DNA of 64,000 nucleotides, taken from Berberis thunbergii. Lineage: Eukaryota; Streptophyta; Magnoliopsida; Ranunculales; Berberidaceae. Made by a program: the position numbers and the translations under genes. Location of the stretch: the NCBI GenBank assembly GCA_003290165.1, contig QNQO01001863.1, positions 1 through 64,000 on the forward strand, in the 5' to 3' direction. The notes beneath the pieces were generated by a model, which saw nothing but the letters and a program-made list of their open reading frames with translations, did no database searches and was not told the origin of the DNA. This document shows positions 42,558 through 53,335 of this stretch, one piece after another (position 1 is the stretch's first letter; the number at the start of each line of letters is the position of its first letter).

Positions 42558-43760
42558 TCAAATACCTTCATCTTCAATTCGACTCATCCTTGGTAAGACA
42601 TGGGCTGCCACAATTTTTGAGTCACCAGGAGCATCCACAACCCAAGCTCTATGCGGCCGCGCCACCACATCCACCACCACAACCCCACCACCACCACCAC
42701 TAACAACACAAACTCTACCACCACCTGCCGCTATTTGCACCGCACCTTTCATTCTCAAATTCACTTCACGCTCCAAAAACACTTCTTCCCACTCATCCCT
42801 CACCTCCACGTATCTCGATAAAACCCCTTTCCCTTCATCGACGGCGTACATCTCCTCCTCATCCATAGCCACCACCGGTCCCTTCCACCCCTTCAACATC
42901 CCCTCCGGCATCTCTTCCCAAGCACCATTATCCGCATTGTAAATAACCCCCTCTTTCTCTGAATTTACCATGCATACCCTTCCCCGCCACCCCACCCCAT
43001 CCACCGCCTCCCGGCTGAACCTCCTTCCATTCTTCAGCGCCGCCACCGAAACCCATCCGGATCCGGATTCATTCGAACTGAATCCATTCCGTGTTTTGGT
43101 AAAAGAATATGTTTTGTGTATAACCAATTTATGTGCCGATCGAGCTATGTCCGGGTTGTATTCAGACCCGACACCGCTGACAAGGTAGATAGCGCCTGAG
43201 AGAGAAGCTGTTGCACACCAGCGTCTGGGCGTGGGAATAGCAGGGCCGAGAGACCATTGTTGGGAGATGGGATGGAAAATTAAAGGGCAAGAGAGTGCGG
43301 GGAGGAGGTGGTGGGTGGTGGCAGCAAGGAGGACGAGACGATTGGAGACCGAGAGGGATTGGATAGGGAGATTGCGAGCAATGAAAGACGGGTGGCGAAG
43401 TAGAAGGGGTCGGTGAGGTGGGGGTTGTGGGAGGGGTAGCCATGTGGAGGAGATAGGATCAAAGGAGGCTAGTTGGAGAGAGGAGGTTGATGGGGAAGAG
43501 AGTAGAGTGTATAAAGAGAGAAATGGTGGGTGTGTATAGTTGTAGATGAGCCGTCGCCATGACCGGCAAATGTGGTAGAGAAGTGTTGCAGGTAGATATG
43601 AGAGTGGGATTTGAGCTAAGTGGTCTGGCAATCCTGGTATCAGTTGCTGTTGCTCTTCGGGGTAATTGTCTACGATGCGCTGCTGCTGCTGCTGCTGCTC
43701 TTCATTGTAATTGGCTTTGATGCGTTTTGTAGTTGAGGTTGAAGAAGAAGAAGAAGACAT
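42558..43760 (-). CDS. SKIP25: F-box/kelch-repeat protein, SKIP25-like, single exon
   Basis: An uninterrupted 400-codon frame encodes an N-terminal Ser-rich and Gln-rich stretch (QQQQQQ at about residue 22). The F-box follows at about 40-75 (LIPGLPDHLAQIPLSYL ... CRSWRRLIY). Kelch-type segments come next: FDPISSTWLPLP, PTPRRWCATASLSGAIYLVS with GVGS, NADNGAWEEMPEGM and GRVCVVSGG. In Arabidopsis SKIP25 binds the SKP1-type subunit of an SCF ubiquitin ligase through the F-box, and kelch blades are thought to hold substrates. The length and absence of introns fit that family. A poly-Gly/Val run near residue 350 is the only low-complexity oddity. The start at 43760 has an ATGTCTTC context. The DNA beginning 15 bp upstream of it is the segment present three times in the window. 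Confidence 0.93.
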   Translation of the reverse strand: MSSSSSSTSTTKRIKANYNEEQQQQQQRIVDNYPEEQQQLIPGLPDHLAQIPLSYLPATLLYHICRSWRRLIYNYTHPPFLSLYTLLSSPSTSSLQLASFDPISSTWLPLPQPPPHRPLLLRHPSFIARNLPIQSLSVSNRLVLLAATTHHLLPALSCPLIFHPISQQWSLGPAIPTPRRWCATASLSGAIYLVSGVGSEYNPDIARSAHKLVIHKTYSFTKTRNGFSSNESGSGWVSVAALKNGRRFSREAVDGVGWRGRVCMVNSEKEGVIYNADNGAWEEMPEGMLKGWKGPVVAMDEEEMYAVDEGKGVLSRYVEVRDEWEEVFLEREVNLRMKGAVQIAAGGGRVCVVSGGGGGVVVVDVVARPHRAWVVDAPGDSKIVAAHVLPRMSRIEDEGI

Positions 43761-44070
43761 GGTATGATGTGTGATACAATTGAGTGAATGAGTTCAGATG
43801 TGATGACAAAGGAAGGAAGCTTTAAATGCAAATTTTTAGGGGGAGTTGAATTGACATGGTGGGTGGAGAAGGGATCAAATCAAATGAGATGAAGAGCTGA
43901 AACTGTAATTGTTTTTATACAACTAACTTGACTAAGAATGCAGAAGAACCTTTTCTAATGGTTTCTCTTTTCTTTTTGTGTGGTGTAGGGGGAGTGGGTT
44001 GTAGGGGAAAAAGAAAAGAGGATGAGAATGTAGGAGGGTTGTGAGTTCTGCTTTTCTTTATGTTTTTTTT

Positions 44071-44261
44071 CAGAAATTCTAAATGTCGAGGGAAAGAGCG
44101 AGGAAACCAGCGAGGTAAACGAGGTGGCGGGGGGTGAACCGTTTACCCTCCTCGAGATGTTTTCTGCGCGCGCATCTCGAAGGGGGTGAACGGTTCACCC
44201 CCCGCCACCTCGTTTACCTCGCTGGTTTCCTCGCCCTTTCCCTCGACACATAGAATCGCTC
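44071..44261. mobile_element. Foldback MULE-like MITE, copy 1
   Basis: 191 bp with two arms of about 90 bp that are nearly perfect reverse complements (AATTCTAAATGTCGAGGG ... CCCTCGACACATAGAATC). Nine-base repeats GTTTTTTTT flank it (44062-44070 and 44262-44270). The matching positions in the two other segment copies (49045 and 52650) read straight through as G plus T9, so they are empty sites. Confidence 0.88.
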
Positions 44262-44888
44262 GTTTTTTTTGGTGGTGTGGAGATGAATGTTTGACTGACT
44301 GATTGGCTTGGTTTATTATAATTAAGGGCATTGGAGAATTACTATATTATCCTTTAAATTTTATTGTTAGATATTTTAATGAAAAAATGGTGTAAAATAT
44401 TTGAATGTGGTTGAGAAGTCTTTAAATAAGGAAATAGTCAAATAAATGTTGTACTGATTCATTATGTTAATGGTTCATATTATAGATAAAGGAGGTATAA
44501 ATACGACTATTCCTTGGATTCGGCCAGTTGGAGATTCATTACACTTTCTTATTTAACAAAAGTCATATTGACTGAACTCCAACACCTTACGAAGAGAGCA
44601 TTGATTAATGTTTTTAGCACGTGAGTGTCAACTCTACCACTTTCTCTATCTTATTTAAACTATGGAAAAAATTGACACTTACGTATTGTACACCCTCCCC
44701 ATACACTAATCAGGTTAAGTAAAGAAAAAAAAATTAAAATTTTAATCTAGAATAGGAAGAAAAAAAATGGTATTAATATTGACAATTAATAGTACATGCC
44801 AAATCTTCTATGAAACCAACCACATTGTATACACATGACCCGAAATGCTTTTTCTTGGTCAATTTTTTGTGTGCAATGACAGATTATG

Positions 44889-44920
44889 CCAAGGCTTTTT
44901 TTTTTTTTTTTTTTTTTTTA
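44889..44920. repeat. Poly-T run
   Basis: About 30 consecutive T, absent at the equivalent place in the other two segment copies. Confidence 0.8.
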
Positions 44921-45758
44921 ACTATGTAACTATTGTTTATATTTCTCATTATCTAATGAAATTACTATTTCAAAAATAATAATAAAGTAATAAAAAGAAA
45001 GGGCATTTTGGGGTAGATGAGAAGATGCTATTTATAGGGTGGCAAAACAAACAGACTCTGCTGGTTTTGAGAACGGTGGAAAGTGTGTTTGTTGGCTTAA
45101 ATGTTGTCCCAATTCTAATCAGCTATACTTGTAAAGTATCAAGTACAAAAAAACACTAAACTTTAAAGCCTGAGTGCTGGACAAACTTCACACTCCACAT
45201 GGATGAGCAGAGCTACTTTGTAAAATAAGGGAAGTTTGATTAATGGAGAAAAGTGTCTCTATGGCTAGACATGTTGGTCTTCAATGATGAATGAAAGTTG
45301 ATAAATGTGTAAAGCTGAAGAGTTGTTGAGAGTGAGCCTTTTGATTAAAGCAAAAGCTTCCTTCTCTTGCTTTCCTTTACCAGTACACTTTCCTCCCATA
45401 GTTTTTATTTTCTTCAAGCCTCTATCTTGACTAATTCCAGCTGTGCCCTTTGATATGAGGTTTTGTTTTTGAAAAAAAAAATCACATTTGCATGATATTA
45501 TTCCGTAAATATTAGAAAACAATGTTTTCGGTGATATGACATTATCTTGAAAGAATGATAAAATGTTCAAAGTGTTTATGTATATATATCGAGATTGTAA
45601 AAAATCTCATCTAATAATACCATATCATCCTGATTACAAATCTTGATTTTCTAATCTCACTCAAAATACAACTTCATACATCTTAGTAACAATCAAGGGG
45701 AAAATGGACATGAAAAGAAACATATTATACTTTAGGGATTCTCTTTACCAATAAAGAA

Positions 45759-45963
45759 GAACTCGTCTAACTGTTGAGGAATACAGCGAGAAAACCAGTG
45801 AAGGGCCCCACAGAAGGAGAGAGAGCCGTTCATCTCCCTCAAGATGCGCGCTTAAATTTTAAATGCACAACTCCCAAATATTTGAACGCGCATCCCGAAG
45901 GAATGGACGGCTCCCACCCCCTTTAGGGTCCCTCGCTGGTTCCCTCGACAATTATAATTTTTG
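45759..45963. mobile_element. Foldback MULE-like MITE, copy 2 (diverged)
   Basis: 205 bp with foldback arms sharing the CAGCGAG, CCCTCGCTGG and CCCTCGACAATTATAA features. Flanking 9-mers AATAAAGAA (45750-45758) and AATCAAGAA (45964-45972) differ at one base. The other segment copies have a single CCAATCAAGAAACTG at this point (about 50430 and 62700), confirming an insertion. Confidence 0.8.
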
Positions 45964-45988
45964 AATCAAGAAACTGACAATGATGATG

Positions 45989-46174
45989 GGAAAATTCTAA
46001 ATGGCCTGGGAAATCCAGCGAGGTTGACTGCCTGGGAGGGGCGAAGTTACACTTTTGCCCCCCCTCTCTTTAACAAACTTTTACAAAAAGTGTAAAAAAG
46101 GAGGGGTAAAAATGTAATTTCACCCCTCCCAGGCAGTCAACCTCGCTGGATTCCCAGGCCAGCTAGAATTACTC
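45989..46174. mobile_element. Foldback MULE-like MITE, copy 3
   Basis: 186 bp with arms of about 80 bp (AATTCTAAATGGCCTGGGAA, then CCAGCGAGGTTGACTGCC). It is flanked by a perfect 9-bp duplication, ATGATGATG (45980-45988 and 46175-46183). The other segment copies lack it. It starts 26 bp after copy 2 ends. Confidence 0.88.
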
Positions 46175-46779
46175 ATGATGATGATGAGGTTGAAGTGCAA
46201 AGGGTGTCATGGTCACAAAAAAGAATTAGTTAATTTACTTTTATTGCTTTTTTGAATACTTTATTGTGTATGATGGGATCTGATTCCTGCCTTTTTGGGG
46301 AAGTAAAGAAAAGGCACAGCCTCTCTTTAGGAAGTAAAGAAAAGCACATTACCTTACCCTACAATGGATCTCATGTTGGTGCACATGAGCTCATGCACTT
46401 ATTTCAGCGATTAGATTTAGATAAAACCAAGTGGCTATCTTTTTTCACTAATTTATTACGCATTAAACCCCCCTCTCTCTTTTCACTAATTTATTATAAA
46501 TTAAATCAAACATCACCTATTATAAATTAAATCACATTTTTTACTTATTTTTTTTACCAAAATCTATACAATTTAAACATGAGAAATGTTAGGAAATCAT
46601 GTTTTGTAAACATATTTTGCAATCAGGATGACGTGTCATGATCTGAAAATAATGATGAAATCTCCGAAGATTTTATGTATATCTCAAAATTGTAAAAAAC
46701 TCCTCTAACGATGCCACATCATCATGGTTATGAAACATGTTTACAAAACATGATTTCCTAGCCTCACTCACTTAACATA

Positions 46780-47200
46780 TATCTCGAAAAAAATTAAATT
46801 GTCCAAATTTAATAAAACGCACATCTCTAGATAAATTTAATGGTCCAAATTTAATATAATACACATTCCTATGTAAATCTAACAGTCCAAATTTATTATT
46901 ACATTAATCTTAAAAAAAAATTTAATGATCCAAATTTAATAATTTACGCATCTTTAGGTAAATATAACAGTTAGATTTTGATAAAATATCAAACTATTGA
47001 ATTAACATTGAGATATGCATTGAATCGTTTAAATTTTTGGTATATTTTTTTTGGTTAAATTTAATTATACATTTATTGTAAACAAAAAAATCAAATGATT
47101 CAAATTTAATAAAACACGTGTAAATTATTAAATTTAAATTGTTAAAATTTTATCGAGATAAATGTACTATTAAATTTGAACTATTAAATATTAGTGAAGA
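46780..47200. repeat. Degenerate CCAAATTTAATA minisatellite (segment copy 1)
   Basis: Five or so imperfect 40-50-bp units contain CCAAATTTAATA, ACACATCTCTAG and TAAATTTAA. Equivalent blocks lie at 50750-51120 and 63080-63500. Confidence 0.7.
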
Positions 47201-47565
47201 GATAGAACCATTAAATTAATTTCACCTAAGTTCGATGACTGGAATAAGTGCACGTGATGGGTTCATGTGCCCACCTCAATTGAGTGAATTATAGGCCAAG
47301 TTCAGATGGATCCATAAATAAACGAGAAGATAGACACATTTCATAAGCTCTCTGTGTGTTTGCTTGTGCCCTCTTTTTAAAGGCAATCTTGTCTGGTAGC
47401 TTTTAAAAATGGTGATATGATATGTACAGGTTAAATGAATCTTCTACTTCTTTCTATCCAGGTGTCACATGCCAAATTTGTTCCTTTTTACTGTCAAGAC
47501 CGCCCTTATCTTTTTTTTTTTAATAATAAATTAATTGAATTACTTGTATAATATATATTAATTAG

Positions 47566-48737
47566 GTCGTATGGGTGAAAGATAGAGGAGGTGGGAGGGA
47601 TGACACTGAAGGGAGTCGATTGGCATGGACAATTGGTGATTGAAAAATCGATCGAGAGGATTGTAATTAAATGGTGAATTTGGAGTGATAATCAATTCTG
47701 CTTAAAATTAAAATTTCCCTCATAAATTCTCATGACATAAAATTTCATACAACCAAACACACTTTTAGTGACAAATTCTTTGAGATCAGCTCTTTTTGTC
47801 AGCCAAAAAAACTCAATTGAGCATGAGTTCTCTTCGGTTCCGAACTACCATGAACACGAAATCATTCAAACATTCACAGTTTGAGTTGTTGTGCTTGCAA
47901 AGTATCTGCCTAGGACACTTTGCAAGAAAGTGGAAGAGATTGAGGTTCACCAATAAACATGTTCAGGAAAATTACCGCTAGTGCATGTTGCCAAGCACAC
48001 TGTATGTGTATCCCATTTTTACCTTTCCTATAATATTGAACTGTGCCTCATTCAGTGACTTCCCTTGGTTGAAGTCATTATTACAGAGGGTGTACCAGTA
48101 GATTTTGTGCAACAGTTCACCATTTCTTTCCTGGCCAGATGCTAACTTGGACCTTGACGATCTACTGGCAATGATTCAATTCTGAAAGTGTGCTGGTGGT
48201 AGAGGTTATACTGAGTTTGTGTCTACTGTGTGTCTGCGATCAATTGGTACTTATAATCTCCATACCAAAGAGTTAAAACCGTAACACCCCATCACGGGAT
48301 ATGCCTTTTTATGTCCATTTTGTTTGTTCTATTTGTTCAAACCGAACATCAGATTCTATGATATATGTTACATCAGAGTGAATTTGTTTTTACCATCAGC
48401 ACAATAAAGTAGCAGAGACCTGTCATATTACGAGCAAAATGTCTTTTTATTTGGCAGAAAGTATATTGTCTTTACAAGATGATGCCATGGGCGGTAGCAG
48501 TCACTGGCTAAAGAACTTTTTCTAGAAAGGGGCATTGAAAATGCAGTTAGTGGCCAAGAATCGAAAGAAATGTAATCGACTAGGAGACTAGTCAACAAAT
48601 ACATAACAAATAACAGGGTGCGAAAAAACATGTAATCGACTAGGAGACTAGCCAACAAATACACAGTCAAAACAGAAGTTTGCCATTTCCTAAAATCTCA
48701 TGTGACTTCTCATGAGAGATCAAGACAATTAGAAATG
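47566..48737. other. Spacer between segment copies 1 and 2, no gene recognised
   Basis: Unique sequence. A 61-codon plus-strand frame (47796-47981) and the text to 48290 have near-genic composition but no domain I recognise. At 48568-48662 a phrase TGTAATCGACTAGGAGACTA occurs twice, 62 bp apart. Confidence 0.5.
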
Positions 48738-51415
48738 AGCAAATTGTGCAATGAGTGAATGAGTTCAGCTGTGATGAGAAAGGAAGGAAGCTTTATAATT
48801 ACAAGTTGAAATGCAAATTTTTAGGGGGAGTTGAGTTGACATGGTGGGTGGGAAAGGGATCAAATCAAATGAGATGAAAAGCTGAAACTGTAATTGCTTT
48901 TATACAACCAACTTGAATAAGAAAGAAGAAGAACCTTTTCTAATGGTTTCTCTTTTCTTTTTGTGTGGTGTAGGGGGGGTTGGGTTGTAGGGGAAAAAGA
49001 AAAAGAGGATGAGAATGTAGGGTGCGAGTTATGATTTTCTTGATGTTTTTTTTTGGTGGTGTAGAGATCAATGTTTGACTGACTGATCGACTTGTTTTAT
49101 TATAATTAAGGCATTGGAGAATGACTATATTATCCTTTGAATTTTATTGTTAAATATTTTAATGAAAAAATGGTGTAAAATATTTGAATGTGGTTGAGAA
49201 GTCTTTAAATAAGGAAATAGTCAAATAAATGTTGTACTGATTCATTATGTTAATGGTTCATATTATTGATAACGGAGGTATAAATACGACTATTCTTTGG
49301 CTTCGGCCAATTGGAGATTCATGACACTTTCTAATTTAACAAAAGTCGTACTTATTGAGCTCCATCACCTTAAGAAGAGAGTATTGATTAGTATCTTTAG
49401 TATGTGAGTGTCAATTCTACCAATTTCTTTATCTTATTTAAACTATAGAAAATGGGGTAGAATTGGAAAGATGAGAAAAAACTATTTATAGGGTGGCAAA
49501 ACAAACAGACTCTGCTGGTTTTGAGAACGGTGGAAAGTGTGTCTGTTGGCTTAAATGTTGATCATATGGATGTCCCATGTCTAATCAGTTATACTTTATA
49601 TAGTCAGGTTTTGGACCTTGTAAAGTATAAGTACAAAAAAAAAAACTAAACTTTAAAGCCTGAGCGCTGGACAAACTTCACAGTCCACATTGATGAGTTG
49701 AGCTACTTTGTAAAAGAAGGGAAGCTTTATTAATGGAGAAAAGTGTATCCATGGCTAGACATGTTGGTCTTCAATGATGAATGAAAGAATATAAATGTGT
49801 AAAGCTGACGACTAGTTGAGAGTGGCCCTTTGATTGAAGCAAAAGCTTCCTTCTCTTGCTTTCCTTTATCAGTACACTTTCCTCCCATAGTTTTTTTTTT
49901 CTTTTTCTTCAAGCCTCTCATCTTGGCTAATTCCAACTGTGCTTTTTGATATGAGGTTTTGTTCTTGAATTGCATGATATTATTCCGTAAATATTAGAAA
50001 ACAAGGTTTTCACAATTAGCGTGATATGACATGACTTTAAAAGAATAATGAAAATTTTAAAATATTTATGTATATATATAGAGATTGTAAAAAACTCATT
50101 TAATAATGTCATATCATCCTAATTACAAAGAGGAATTCTAAATGTCGAGGAAACGGGCAAGGAAATGGGCGAGGGAAGCGACATGGCGGAGTGGGGACTG
50201 TCCACTCCACTCGAAATGCGCACACCAAAAATGATGACATGCATCCCAAGCAAGGTGAACAGTTCCCACCCCGCCACATCACTTCCCTTGCCCGTTTCCT
50301 CAGTGTGTAGAATCACTCAATTACAAATTCTGATTTTCTAACCTCACTCAAAATACAACTTCGTACATCTCAGTACCAATCAAGGGGAAAATGGGTATGC
50401 AAAGAAACATATTATAAGGATTCTCTTTACCAATCAAGAAACTGAAAATGATGATGATGAGGTTGAAGTGCAAAGGGTGTTATGGTCACAAAAAAGAATT
50501 ACTTAATTTACTTTTATTGCTTTTTTTTGATGATGATGTTGGTGCACATGAGCTCATGCACTTATTTCAGCTCTCAGATTTAGATAAAACCAAGTGGCTA
50601 TCTTTTTTCACTAATTTATTACACATTTTAAACCCCTCCCTCTCTCTCTCTTCACTAATTTATTATAAATTAAATCAAACATCACCTATTATAAATTAAA
50701 TCACATTTTTTACTTATTTTTTTCATCATAATCTATAAAATTTAATATATATCTCAAAAAAATTAAATTATTCAAATTTAATAAAACACACATCTCTAGA
50801 TAAATTTAATGGTTCAAATTTAATAATTTACACATCTCTAAGTAAATCTAACTATTAGATTTTGATGAAAGATTAAACTATTGAATTAACCTTGAGATAT
50901 GCATTAAACCATTTAGATTTTTGGTAGAAAATTTCTGATTAAATCTAACGATACAATTTTAATTATACACTTATAACAAAAAAAATCAAATGATTCGTAT
51001 TTAATAGAACACATGTGAATTATTAAATTTAGATCGTTATGTTTTTATCGAGATAAATATATTATTAAATTTAAATCGTTAAATATTAGTGGAGAGATAG
51101 AACCATTAAATTAATTTCACCTAAATTAAATAAGTGCACGTGATGAGATTTTGTGCATGGTGCACATGAACCCACCTCAATCGAGTGAACTATAGGCCAA
51201 GTTCAGATGGATCCATAAATAAACGAGAAGATGGACACATTTCATAAGCTGTGTGTGTGTTTGCTTGTGCCCTCTTTTTAAAGGCAATCTTGTCTGGTAG
51301 CTTATAAAAATGGTGATATGATATGTACAGGTTAAATGAATCTTCTACTTCTTTCTATCCAGGTGTCACATGCCAAATTTGTTCCTTTTTATTGTCAAGA
51401 CTGCCCTTATCTTTC
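48738..51415. repeat. Upstream segment, copy 2
   Basis: Co-linear with copy 1 from GAGTGAATGAGTTCAG to the GTCACATGCC/CCTTATCTTT block. It is shorter because it lacks the three foldbacks and the long T run of copy 1, and it carries its own foldback at 50130-50318. Confidence 0.9.
50130..50318. mobile_element. Foldback MULE-like MITE, copy 4
   Basis: 189 bp, starting GAGGAATTCTAAATGTCGAG and ending GTGTAGAATCACTC. It is flanked by a perfect 9-bp duplication, AATTACAAA (50121-50129 and 50319-50327). Copies 1 and 3 of the segment have one ATTACAAATC here (45638, 62584). The arms are complementary with several mismatches, so it is somewhat older or less homogeneous than copy 1. Confidence 0.88.
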
Positions 51416-51429
51416 ATCTACAACTCCAA

Positions 51430-51715
51430 CCCCAACCATACAAATCAATCAAATTCAACACAAATGAATCCTAAATTACTCTGAGGAAGCCCTAAAAATG
51501 AAAACATTAAAAAACCATTTTCAATTAAATCTACAAATCCAACCATTTAAATCAATTAAATTCAACAAAATGAATCATGAATTACATAAAAAAAAAACTT
51601 GAAAATCGAAACTTTACAATATCCAATCAACAAATCCAACCCCAACCAATCAAATCAACTAAATTCAACCAAATGAACTACAAATTACACTAAAAACCCT
51701 AAAAATCAAAACTTT
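51430..51715. repeat. Three imperfect units of about 95 bp
   Basis: Each unit carries a CCAACC-AATCAA-TTCAAC...AATGAA...AATTAC phrase. The array lies between segment copies 2 and 3, next to the ALKBH2-like fragment. Confidence 0.7.
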
Positions 51716-51778
51716 ACAGCATTCCTTTCATTTTCATCCAGAAACTCAATGACAAAATGGATTGCAGAGAAACCCAAC

Positions 51779-51949
51779 CTGAACACAAAAGTGACCAAAG
51801 ACGTGAATCGAAGGCCTAGTCCATGGAATCTCCTTGTTGAGGTACTCAAACCATTTCCACGATTCATCGAATGGTAGAAACAGAGGAACATAAACGACTT
51901 CCTCCCTTTTCTTCCTCTTCTTCTCCCTCAGTTCTAGATCGAGAATACG
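51779..51949 (-). pseudogene. ALKBH2-like DNA repair dioxygenase, exon fragment
   Basis: One minus-strand frame reads KKREEVVYVPLFLPFDES, then WKWFEYLNKEIPWTRPS and HVFGHFCVQ, followed by a GTTGGG donor-like site at 51778. This resembles the N-terminal segment of plant AlkB homolog 2 proteins, which reverse alkylation damage in DNA. No ATG-started frame of normal length, no HxD...H iron-binding motif and no further exons are present. The fragment abuts a poly-T/A run at 51951. It is probably a stranded or captured exon. Confidence 0.6.
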
Positions 51950-52340
51950 GTTTTTTTTTTTTTTTCAAAACGCGGACAGCGACCCTTCTCTCTCTTTTCA
52001 AATGCTGTGACAAATCCATAATATCAGCCGTCGGACTTGCCATTACGTTTGCTTTAAATCAAATTTTGAGTTCCGTAGATATTAGCTATTACATTTAATC
52101 CAACGATTAACAATGGTGGGCAGGACGCGCTCCAGCCCGCGCGCAGGAGCCCCCCTAAATCCACTTCGAATTGTGCAATTTAAAATTAGCAAATTGTGCA
52201 ATGAGTGAATGAGTTCAGATGTGATGAGAAAGGAAGGAAGCTTTATGAAATGCAACTTTTTAGGGGGAGTTGAGTTGACATGGTGGGTGGGAAAGGGATC
52301 AAATCAAATGAGATGAAAAGCTGAAACTGTAAATGCTTTT

Positions 52341-52518
52341 GAGAAATTCTAAATGCCGAGCGAGGGAAATGACGTGGCGAGGTGAAAGTCGTACATTTTT
52401 TCGAAATGCATGTAAAACTTTTTTTCACACGTATTTCGAAAGAAATGAACGACTTTCACCTCACCACATCATTTCCCTCGCTCGTTTCCTCGCCCTTTCC
52501 CTCGACATTTAAAATCTC
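52341..52518. mobile_element. Foldback MULE-like MITE, copy 5
   Basis: 178 bp, GAGAAATTCTAAATGCCGAG to CATTTAAAATCTC, with long complementary arms around TTTCGAAATGCATG / CGTATTTCGAAAG. Flanks ATGCTTTT (52333-52340) and TTGCTTTT (52519-52526) suggest an 8-9-bp duplication with a mismatch. Segment copies 1 and 2 have a single TAATTGTTTTTATAC / TAATTGCTTTTATAC here. Confidence 0.82.
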
Positions 52519-53335
52519 TTGCTTTTATACAACCAACTTGAATAAGAAAGAAGAAGAACCTTTTCTAAGAAATGGTTTCTCTTTTCTATTTGTGTGGTGT
52601 AGTAGGGGGGTTAATGAGAATGTAGGGTGTCAGTTCTGATTTTCTTTATGTTTTTTTTTGGTGGTGTAGAGATCAATGTTTGACTGACTGATTGGCTTGG
52701 TTTATTATAATTAAGGGCATTGGAGAATGACTATATTATCCTTTGAATTTTATTGTTGGATATTTTAATGAAAAAATGGTGTAAAATATTTGAATGTGGT
52801 TGAGAAGGCTTTAAAAAAGGAAATAGTCAAATAAATGTTGTACTGATTCATTATGTTAATGGTTCATATTAAAGATAAAAGAGGATTAAATACGACTATT
52901 CCTTGGCTTCGGCCAATTGGAGATTCGTAACACTTTCTTATTTAACAAAAGTCATACTGACTGATCTCCAGCACCTTACCAAGAGAGCATTGCTTAGTGT
53001 CTTTAGTATGTGAGCGTCAAGTCTACCTCTTTCTGTATCTTATTTAAACTATGAAAAATGGGGTAGAATTGGGAAGATGAGAAGAGGCTATTTATAGGGT
53101 CGCAAAACAAACAGACTCTGCTGGTTTTGAGAACGGTGGAAAGTGTGTTTGTTGGCTTAAATGCTGATCATATGATGTCCCATGTCTAATCAGCTATACT
53201 TTATAGTCAGGTTTTGGACCTTGTAAAGTATAAGTACAAAAAAAAAAAAAAAAAACTAAACTTTCAAGCCTGAGTGCTGGACAAACTTCACAGTCCACAT
53301 TGATGAGTGGAGCCACTTTGTAAAATAAGGGAGAG

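Larger units (their letters stand above)
43775..47565. repeat. Upstream segment, copy 1 (next to the F-box gene)
   Basis: This begins GAGTGAATGAGTTCAG just upstream of the F-box start codon. It is repeated in the same order and orientation at 48738-51415 and around 52187-63825. Shared landmarks are AAACAGACTCTGCTGG (45050), the TTAATGGAGAAAAGTG block (45240), a GATGATGATGAGGTTGAAG block (46180), degenerate CCAAATTTAATA repeats (46780-47190), and a GGTGTCACATGCC block (47461). Three small foldback elements are inserted only in this copy. Confidence 0.9.

Noticed and set aside
42508..43462. Several open frames overlapping the F-box gene on other frames
   Set aside because: They lie antisense to or out of frame with a 400-codon gene that has clear F-box and kelch motifs; GC-rich coding DNA leaves such shadows.
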